Source: Candidatus Omnitrophica bacterium UBA1562 (GTDB taxonomy: Bacteria > Omnitrophota > Gorgyraeia > Gygaellales > Profunditerraquicolaceae). From it: a stretch of 14,731 nucleotides of DNA. The notes beneath the pieces were generated by a model. That model did no database searches, was not told the DNA's origin, and saw only the letters and a program-made list of their open reading frames with translations. Position 1 is the first letter of the stretch. Every line of letters starts with the position of its first letter. A program made the translations under genes and the position numbers. Below, piece by piece: positions 1 through 9,400 of this stretch. The DNA is taken from assembly GCA_002322525.1 (NCBI GenBank), contig DCOU01000034.1, positions 1 to 14,731 on the forward strand. The letters run 5' to 3'.

Positions 1-420
1 TGGCTTACGCAAGAGACCGCTGAGGAAGAGGATAAATTCTACGAAGTATTAATAACTGCGGCTCTGTTGCACGATGTCGTAGAAAACAGTTTGGCTAATC
101 CGGAGGAAATTGAACGGGTCTTTGGCAGAAGGGTTCGTGATTATGTAGAGCTGCTAACTAAGAACGAAATAGATAAAAATGCTTCCCCCACAGAAGTAGC
201 GCGGCAGGAAAGAGAGCGCGACAGGAAGTATTTGAGGAGACTGTATGAAGCGATACCTCAGCCCGCAGGGCCGGATAAAGAGGGGGGATTGCCTGTTCTG
301 TTGGTAAAATTTGAGGATAGGCTGAGCAACCTTCCCACCATCGAAGCCTTTAAAGACGCATCTGGTAACCCGGACATAATGCGCCAGGCGAAATATCTTG
401 ATGAAACAGCCACTCTTCTG
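1..420 (+). other. RelA/SpoT-type HD hydrolase domain (first copy, N-terminally cut)
   Basis: Domain inside the giant CDS, residues 1-140. The sequence ALLHDVVEN followed by EEIERVFGRRV and a YVELLTK stretch matches the HD core of RelA/SpoT homologues, which remove pyrophosphate from (p)ppGpp using Mn2+. The metal-binding pair is H24-D25; E28 matches the Glu of the family HDxxED motif, but the following Asp is N29. D106 in VKFEDRLSNL matches the late metal ligand of the usual ADRLHN motif. The first His ligand of the family would lie upstream of the window. Residues 140-180 may continue into a diverged form of the helical joint that follows the HD domain in Rel proteins. No synthetase domain follows directly; the next recognisable one is about 760 residues downstream. 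Hydrolase activity is plausible from the retained residues but unproven; a related HD phosphohydrolase role is the alternative. Confidence 0.8.
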
Positions 421-3400
421 CTTATTGGTACTTTTGCGTATTTCTCTTTGGCAGGCCAGAAGGAGAGCATGGAGAGGGCGCTTTTAGCAGATATGTTAGA
501 TGACCTCTTGGAAGGATTTATAGAGAATTATAAGCGTCTAAGTATTTTGAAAGACACAGGAAGCTTCACTAAGGAGCTTGAGCTTTTAGAAAAGATAAAA
601 CTAAGGTTTGCGGCTATTGGCGCTATGACGATTGAGCATCTCCATGCCTTTGAAAGTGGCTGGATTTCTCTACCCTCTGATTTAACCTCCGCTTTTTTAA
701 TAGAAGCAGGTTTTCGTTATCTTACCTTATTACATGAACATGAAAAAAAGAGCGAGGAGGGGAGGAAAAAAGACGCGCTCATACAAAGTATAATTTCTAC
801 GTATCACCTAGCAGGCCTCCCGCAAAATGAGCCTCATTTTTCAGCAGCAAGGTCAAACTGGCCGCTGGTTGAGGCAAGTGTAATTTTTGATGATGCAGTA
901 ACTTGTTTTGAATTCTTAAAAGAAGAGGAGAATTTAGCGCAAGCAGCAGATATCCTTGCGCAATTATCCGTTCTTATGGAGCAAAAAAGGAGATTAAAAG
1001 AAGATAAGGAGTATCAGGGTAGATATAAGACGTATCAAGCCTTCTTTATGAGGCGTAATAAACCACAAGAGCCATTATTTAATGAGATATTGAGAGAATA
1101 TTATCCGCTTAGCTGGGAAAGGATTATTTTGCTTGTCATTCCATTGGGCGTAGCTAAAGAGCCTAGAACGCTGGAGGTGAATTTTAATTACTGCAAGGAT
1201 ATATTTAAATCTATGTCAAGGAGGACAGGACCTGTAATAAATTTAGCAAGCCAGCCTTTGAAAGAGCTTTTACACGCAATAAAAATAAATGGAGATTATG
1301 CCTTTACTAAAGAAATAGATAAGGCTGTTGATGACGCACTCTCTTTTACGGATGAAGAAACCGCAAAAAGGAGACTAACTTCTCTTACAGAGTTTGGATG
1401 GTTAATAGAGGGGTGGACAGGAAATCAACCTTATGCGCCACTCGCTAAATTAAAAGCCGCGATACTCCTCGGTGATCCCCTTATCTGTAAAGCAGTATTT
1501 TCAAAACAAGAATTAAACGCACCTGGTTTGGAAGCTGTCCAGGAGATAGAACGATACGCATCAGCGTATTATAAAGGCGGTTTAAAGGAATTGATGCGCG
1601 AGGTGTTCTGTTGGCGTTTTGGCAGGCAGGAGTTTGCGAGCGGACCTAAAGTAGAGAGTGCATTTGATGGACTCTTGGATTTTGCGCATGATGATGAATT
1701 TTGGGATTTATTCTGGAGTTGTACCCAGACGAGAAGATTACCACCCCCGGATATAGAGCTCCTTTTCCTGTGCGTTCATGACCGCTTTTCTCATCTTCCT
1801 GAGCAAAGAAACAAGGTTACCCAGCAAGCAGTAGAACTAAAGAATAATGGATTTTTAAAAGGAGAGATTGAGTATTTACTTAACGAGCAAGAAGTAGCCT
1901 ATCCATTGGTTGTGCTTCTTCTTTCATATGCGCTCAGCAAGGCAAAAACTAAAAGACAACTATTATTTACAGCCCTAAGGAAACTATCAAAGGTTGAGGC
2001 AGTAATTGAGCAGCCCAGGCCAACATTTATTCCAGATGTAGGGCAAATAACCTCTCTTGCAAAACAAGACAAAACTATCAGCGAGGTTTTAGAAATTGCC
2101 AGAAGGGCGTATAATGGCCGTTTCTTTTTAGGCAGTAGGCAAAGATATTTTGACCATGCGCAACTTTTTGCTGCCTGCGTGCTAAGCGAAAGCGAAAGAT
2201 TAGGCTTGGACAGGGCTATCAGGGATGAACTTATCTACGTTGCCCTTTTGCACGGCGTAAAGGAGGAGCTGAAGATATATCTTACTCAGAGGCGAGTTTT
2301 TGATGAAAAGAAAGCCTACAGGATAAGCGAATTGCTAAAGAAACTAGAAGATATTACCCAAAGGCCTTACCTTTCTCCGGAGCCAGGTAGCCACGCTATC
2401 TATAACCATATGAATCTTCTTATCCAGCTTACAGGCGGCGAGCCAGAAATTAAGTTTTTGGCATTTTGTGACGCCTGGGCGACTATATTAGCCCTGCCAT
2501 ATTTGCCTTCTTATCTTGGCCATTATCGTGACTATATTCTCCAAGAGGCTAAAGAGATATATACTTACCTTGCCGAAAGATTATTTCAAACTGATTTAGC
2601 AACCAAAGTTAGGGATGCGCTGTTCTATGTGGAAGATCCGGATGCCTATCTGGCTACCAGAAGAGTATTAGAGGGAGAAGGGATGCTCGGTAAAGCCAAA
2701 ACGTATGAAGATGCAGAAAAAGACTGGGAGATAAAAGAAAGAAGTAGGCTTAAACAGATTTTTGTGGACTTAGAAAGGAAAACTTCGGGACTGAAAATAG
2801 AAATTTTGGAGATGCGGCTTAAAGGAGTAGCCTCTTGTTTTAGGAAAACCCGACAGCAACCCAGAAAATATCCTAGCGTCAAATACCTAAGGGATCTGTT
2901 TGGTTTAAGAATATTGGTTAATGCAAGAGAATACATTGTGGAAGCCCTGGAGTTTTTGTGCTCAAGATACGGAGCTAAATACAATGATGCAGAGGTAAAA
3001 TGGGAGAAGTACAAAGCCTACCACTATAATTTACAGGATGCATCCGGCCGCTATATTGAAATACAGATTTTCTGGGATAAGGCAGAGTATATTAGGTATG
3101 CAACAGGTGAATCCGCACATTGGGTAATGAAAGCAATAGAGGAGACCGGGGGGAAGTTTTTTCCTGATGTGATTAGAACTGTTTCTGGCTTAGCCCCTAT
3201 TGAACCTAGCGGAGATTTCTTTAGAGATTTTCGCGCTATCTATGACTCTCCTACAATAAGCGAATGGGTATATGTAACTAATGATCAAGATTGCCACGAC
3301 TTAAGATTGAAAAGAGGCGGTACCAGCGCAGATTTTCTTTCCCTGCCGCGCGTCGATCTTTTCAACGCTAATTCCAGAGGTATTACTACCATAGCGTCCA

Positions 3401-6400
3401 GAATATTATTAGGCTCGCCGCGGGAGGAGGCAGATGAAGAAAACCAAATGTTACTTATGCACCTTGAAATAATTCCCCGCGAAATTACAACACCTCGTTC
3501 CCGCGGTTTGACCTATGAGATGGCTCCCGGTGATACAGTATATAGTGTACTGAGCGAGCCAGGATTTCTTTTAGGGCCTCATGCTGTTTTACGCCGCAAA
3601 GAAATCGAAAACACTTCCAAACACTTGCGCACCATCCTTTGTTTGAGGTTATCCACCCTTCTTGATTATCGAGATAGGCCTTTGATTTACTACAAAGGAA
3701 AACGCCTAATTCAAGTTAAGGGTAAAGACGGCTTACAAGAGTTTAAGCGCATTATGGCTGAAAAAGGCGTGGCTATACTCGCCGGAGGTTTTGGCATAGG
3801 AATAAAAAATATAACCAAATTAAATAATTTTCTGGGGCCGCTTGTTTATGAATACGACCTTGCCAGTGCCGAGGAACTCTATATCTGCCTTGCCTTAAAA
3901 GAAACAGGCGATAGGGCAATAGCAGAGCGTTTGTTCGATCTTGAGGAGTTAAAGGAAAAGGCGATAGAACAAGGAAGAAGCATTCTTGAGGAAACTCACA
4001 TTAAAATAGACAAAACTGCTCTCTTAGCCCTGGGATTTGAAAGATTCGAGCAATTCTATATTGCCTTAGCCGCTAATCAAATTGAAAAGTCTGCAATTAT
4101 CGCTGTTCTTAAGAAAGCCAAACAAAAAACAGAGTCCGCCCTCTCCTGGCAGGCCTGGAGACGGGGTTTTGCTGCAGGTTTAGTCACTTCTTTGATTGCT
4201 GCGGTTATCTTGGCACTGCTCGGTTATCCTCTGGGCTGGGGGGTGATAGTAGGTGTGGTTGCAGTAGTAGTTTTAAATCTAAGGCATCTACTACCCGGGA
4301 TTTCCTATATTTTCTCTCCTCATGAACTATTGGAGAGCCTCTGGGCATGGTTGTGGGCGAGGAAACAAGACCTCAAGGTAAAGATTAAACCTGACTATAG
4401 TGGAAAAGAAGGCCCTGTAGCCATACAGGCATTTGAGGATACCGCAAGCAAAGGTACGTCCGAACTTAAACCGCTGGCACTACCTGAATCCATATGTATA
4501 GGCGGTATCTTAGGTAGCCTCCTTGAAGCAGGTATCTTTGGCGGGCTACTCTATTACCTCTTTACCCATTGGTTCAGCTCTTCCTTGGGCTCTGAGACTT
4601 TTGTTTTCCTTACTATCCTCTCCATGGGAGGCCTCCTCACCAACCTCACTCACGCCCTATTCAGCCATGAAGTAGATTATAATAACACACAAGACGCAAA
4701 AGATAAAATACAGGAAATAGCGCAGCAGATAATCAGCCAATTGTATCCAGAAGGCACAACTCGCCGTATTCAGTCAACTAAAGATGCGTTCTATGCAATA
4801 GCATGCCAGATAGAGGAGGAAGTTTTGCTTAACCGCATCTATGTAAACCCTGAAGAGAGATGGGTAAGTTTTGTCACTTGGTGGGTAGGCCTGCTTGAGC
4901 GGTTGCGTTTGAGGTTATCGCCGCCACAAATTAGATTAGCTCTTAAGAGAATCTGCGCCGAAATTAGTGCTGATATTAAAAACCGGCAAACCCCGCAATT
5001 CAAAACCATAAGTAAAGAAGCAGATATTTGGCTTTACAGCCTACGCATGGCTTATGAGCATCTTAATCCAGGCTTAGGCCTGCGGGGAGCTGGAATTAAA
5101 GTTCCTGATAGAGCTAAGCCTATTACTTTGCCTGTTGGAGAAGGAAGTTTAGCAGGCTGGATTTTTTATGCTTTGGGGAACAGTAAGAAAGCCCAGCCCA
5201 GCGTAGTTTTGTTGGCGCCGTGGGGTTGCAATACGGATAGATTGATACCTTTTGCTCAGCAGTTATACGAGAATTATCTTAACTATAAGTTTAATGTGCT
5301 GGCCTTAAACCTGCGTGGGCATGGAAACAGTATGCCTGAACAGAGTTGCACCAGCGGCATTTTAGAATCCCGGGATTTGCAAATCGCGATGCAAGAATTA
5401 GCTAAATTGCCGCAGGTGGATGTTAACCAATTGATGGCAGTAGGGTTTTCTTTGGGCGCGATAACCGCAGTGCTTGCCCAGGCGAATTCGCAAGAGAGAA
5501 TATTTAAACGCATTATTACAGTAGGATTGCCTGCAACCTATGAGAAAGCTCTCTTTAACTGGTTCCTGCAGTTGGTTTATCAGCAGCAAAGCTCTGGCCA
5601 TGCCCCTGATGAGTTTTATCTTGAGGTTGCCCGAAAAGCAGTGGAGGCAACTGCCATTATAAATCAATGTGACCTAAGAAAAGTGGGTATTGAGGTGGAT
5701 AGGATTAATTCTCTGTCTAGGCTGATTGATATTATTGCCAGCGTAGCTGCCAAAACCAAGTTGATGCTCGTTTGGCAGACGGATGACACTATTGTTGACG
5801 AGGGGCAATTTGAATTGATGGAAACAAGGCTCTCAGGTAAAGCCAAGATATATCGTTATAACGGCTCGCACAACAGCGTCCTTGATACTGCTACCCTTGA
5901 AAGCGAGTCGTTTTTAAAGGACCTTGCTGACTTTTTGGCCCCCACCACTGAAGACCTCGCCTGCACCTCCCGGCCGCTCACTGATGAAGAAAGGGAGGAC
6001 TTAATCAGCGTGCGAGATGAATATGTAAGAAACAATAGAGACGAGCTTTTGGCTATAGTTGCCCAAAGAAGAAACCAGCCTCTCTATCAAGCAGAGAAAA
6101 TGAGGGCTGCAGGCATATTCGCAAAGAAAGGATACAGGAATATAGCTGAAATTTTAGAGGGTGCAGTAGTTATCCTTGCCCCGCCGAAATTAAGAAGGAC
6201 AGTAAAAGCCTTTCAAAAAAGGCACAATAATCCTCCGATAGAAGTTGATGCCCTCCCTCTTTCGATTGACAGCACAAATGTTATTACCATCATCGACCCC
6301 GTTCTGACCAAGCTCATTGACATTGCCCGTATCCCTACCATTGCGCGCAGTAAGTTAGAACGTATCTTTGGCCACGAAGGCCCTGCCTTGGCTGGTTATC

Positions 6401-9400
6401 CTGATAAGAAAAACAGGGAGTTTGAAGAATTAATAGAGCAGGAAGGCTTTATCGTCGCCAAGGCGGTTTTAGCGGGATTGGCAGTTTTAGCTAAAGAACT
6501 GACAGGAGATATTGAGCCCCGAGTGGAGATTATAATAAGAGAGCCAGCCAGAATAGCTGAACAGGCACAGATTTTATCTTCAAAAGTCACCGTGGCATCT
6601 GAGATTGCCTGGAAGGCAGTTAAGGCTATTGAAGCCACAGCATACTACGAATTAATTACTGATATTTATATGAATATGTTAAATTTATTAATGACTGCGC
6701 TTAGTCTATTAGCGAAATTGCCGCCTGATGATGAGCGGATACAGAGATGTGTTGAAATGATACGGCAGAGGGTGCTGGATATGGAGAGCATCGGAGAGCA
6801 TTTTACAATTATGGCAGGGCCTGAAGTGGATTCAGTAGCTAAACTGTATTTGCAATTAGCTGTGATTTTTAAGAGGCTAAAGAAAGGATACCTTGCTAGG
6901 GAAATGGAGAAAGTGGCGCGGCTAAGGAGGGATAAGGGTGATGTAAAGGCGGGTATTAGTGATAGGGTGGATAGGCAAAGCACTAAATCCCGCCGCGGCT
7001 ACTTCGGTACGCTGATGAACGAAGAAGATGAGCGAGAATACAATGCATTCCTTGACCAAAACCAGGATAATATGGTTGAATGTGCTCGTTTAGAAGGGGA
7101 TACTGTTCCTGGAGCCAGGTTTTCCTCCCGTTTCTATTACCTCACCGTCCAATTCCCCCAAGCGCCGCCTGTCTACAACAGGCAAAAGGATGGGGTTGTT
7201 GAAATTTATTTTGCTTCTCTAGAAACCTACCAGACATTCCAGAGTCAATTCCCCGACAACCTACAAACAGCTCTTGAGATAGTTAACTTCCACGAACAAA
7301 CAGAACTAGAGTTAATAGCTCAAAAATATACTCGCACAGCATCCCACCAGGAAACAGCCCGCCGCGCCAGAGAGAGATTTCGAACTACAGCCCCTCTAGT
7401 TCTTAAGGGGCTGGATAGCATTTTTCCTGAGTCTGATATTATCCTTGCCGCGCCGCAACCCATTCAGCCTGCAGAGGGCAAGGACCAATTTTGCGCTTTA
7501 TCCGGATATGATTACGTTGTCCAATATCTCCTGGATAATCATCAGAGGGCTTTAAAGATAGGAATAGGAATGAATATTATCACAGAATACGGAGGGTTAT
7601 TGAGAAGAAAAGAAATCCGAGGGGTTCCTGCAGTAGTCGAAATGATTATATCTGTTCTGGAGTTAAGGTTAAGCCCAGATGAATTCCTAAGAAGAGCCTT
7701 TTTAGGAATACCGGAGCCTCGGCAAACGGATTTTTATGCAGACTTAGATATTTTAAGTAAGATAGCTTTTAATTTAGGAGAAATGGTAGTTGAGCGTAAT
7801 CCCGGCTTAAAAGAAAACTTTACAGTAGAAAGTATCATAGGCCTGGAAGATTATTGGGTTTATCGGATAGCAGGGAATGTTTTGAGTTTCCCTTATGTTT
7901 TCGTAGTCTATGTCTCAAATGACCAAACTGGAGCAAAAGTTATGCGTGAATTTGAAAATATGCGCCGGCTTTACGCGCTATACCCTTCGGGCATTATGCC
8001 TATATTGGCGGAAGAAAGACTTGTCTCTGGCCGTACCGCAGTTATTGTTCCCTGGCATGGTCTTTCGCAATCCAAAGAAAAGGCCTTAGAATTAAAATTA
8101 ATGTCTCAGGAGTGGGAAGAGGCGTTTAACCCCAGGAATTATCCTCGGGTATTTATGGGCTTAGGAGCTGTTTTTAGCAGGATAGAATCAGAAGGAAAAG
8201 CGCATTCATTAGCCGGTGAGAGGTTCATCATTTATTATTCCCCAGAATTAAATTCAGAGGTTATGCCTGAAGAAGAAATAGTACTTTGCCGTAACATAGC
8301 CCGTCTCTATACCGCTATTTATTTAAGATCATTCCGAGCAGAAGACAGTAAGGGAATCGTTCTTCCCGCAATTAATTGGTCTGCCTGGGACTTGATGGTA
8401 CGCACCCAAGATTTTCAAGTTCTTTTATTTTCGGTTAAGGAAGAGTTAGCGCGAGGTTCTCCCGAAGAATTAGTAGCCAGGCTCATTTCAGTGCTGCCTT
8501 TCCCTGAATATAGAGAAGATTTCATTGAAGTTATTAATGAAGTGCTTGAGTCTCTTGAGCCTGGGGCTCAAAGAGAAGTCGCGTCTTTAACAGATATTAG
8601 TTTTTGGAGAAGATTAATTTTTGATGTTGCGAACTCCGTCGCACCCGCTCAGAGTGGAGGCGAAAGGCCGCAGGCCGCTAAATCTCTCCGTCATTCCACT
8701 CCCGCAATCCAATTTATAGGCACGGTGCTCTTTCCAAAATTAGCAGGATGGTTCTTACGGATATGCTGGGAGACCTGGGTAAAAGGAACGCTGTATTATA
8801 CTTCGCGCCTCATTCGTTCGCCACTGGATAGACACTCAGTTCTTAAAGGTATTGTTTTTGTCATTATCTTTATCCCCTGCTTCTTTCTTCCCACCATTAC
8901 TACCGTTATCGTGCCCCTCCGCAACGATAAAACTACCAGAAGGATAAAACAAATTGTCCCATTGGAATGGTTTTCTTTTGTTACTGCAACAGCCCTCCGG
9001 GTTCATGAACAAGGGCACCTAGAAGGAAAAGGTGAGTTAGGGGCGTTACGGGTAGAGGCGGGCACCATCGCCCGCTTGTCGTCGGGACAGAAAACGATAA
9101 TTCCCGCCAGAGGAATCATTCCTTCCAAAAAAGCCGCTCCTTTACCAGCCGAAAGCATTATCGGAGAAGACCCCAACCTCGTTATTTATCTTACGCCGCA
9201 ACATTTAATTAAATATACCTTAACAAGGATATTTTCATTTATACATAGAGGCCTTGTTTTACCCAGAGTTCAATTTGTGGTAAAGGAACAGGATAACGTT
9301 CACCGTATAGTTCACCGTATATTGCTAGGTTTTGGTGAGATTGTTTTAAAAGACGGCATCAGAGAATTATCTTTATTTACCACAGCCCAGAGATTAAGGC

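Noticed and set aside
1218..1224. AAGGAGG Shine-Dalgarno-like sequence inside the gene
   Set aside because: No ATG, GTG or TTG lies at a suitable distance in any useful frame, and the surrounding frame-1 sequence continues the helical region.
421..2088. Hidden first synthetase domain between the two HD domains
   Set aside because: I looked for the R-x-K, (R)D-L-x-x-x-R-I, Y-x-S-x-H and E-I-Q-I motifs in this region and found none.
2161..2210. Short agcgaa repeat near 2190 as a possible regulatory or recombination site
   Set aside because: Only two 6-base units that encode part of a normal helix; too short to carry meaning.
6466..6720. Hydrophobic runs around residues 2156-2170 and 2224-2240 as membrane helices
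   Set aside because: Both are interrupted by charged residues and are too short; they fit buried amphipathic helices better.
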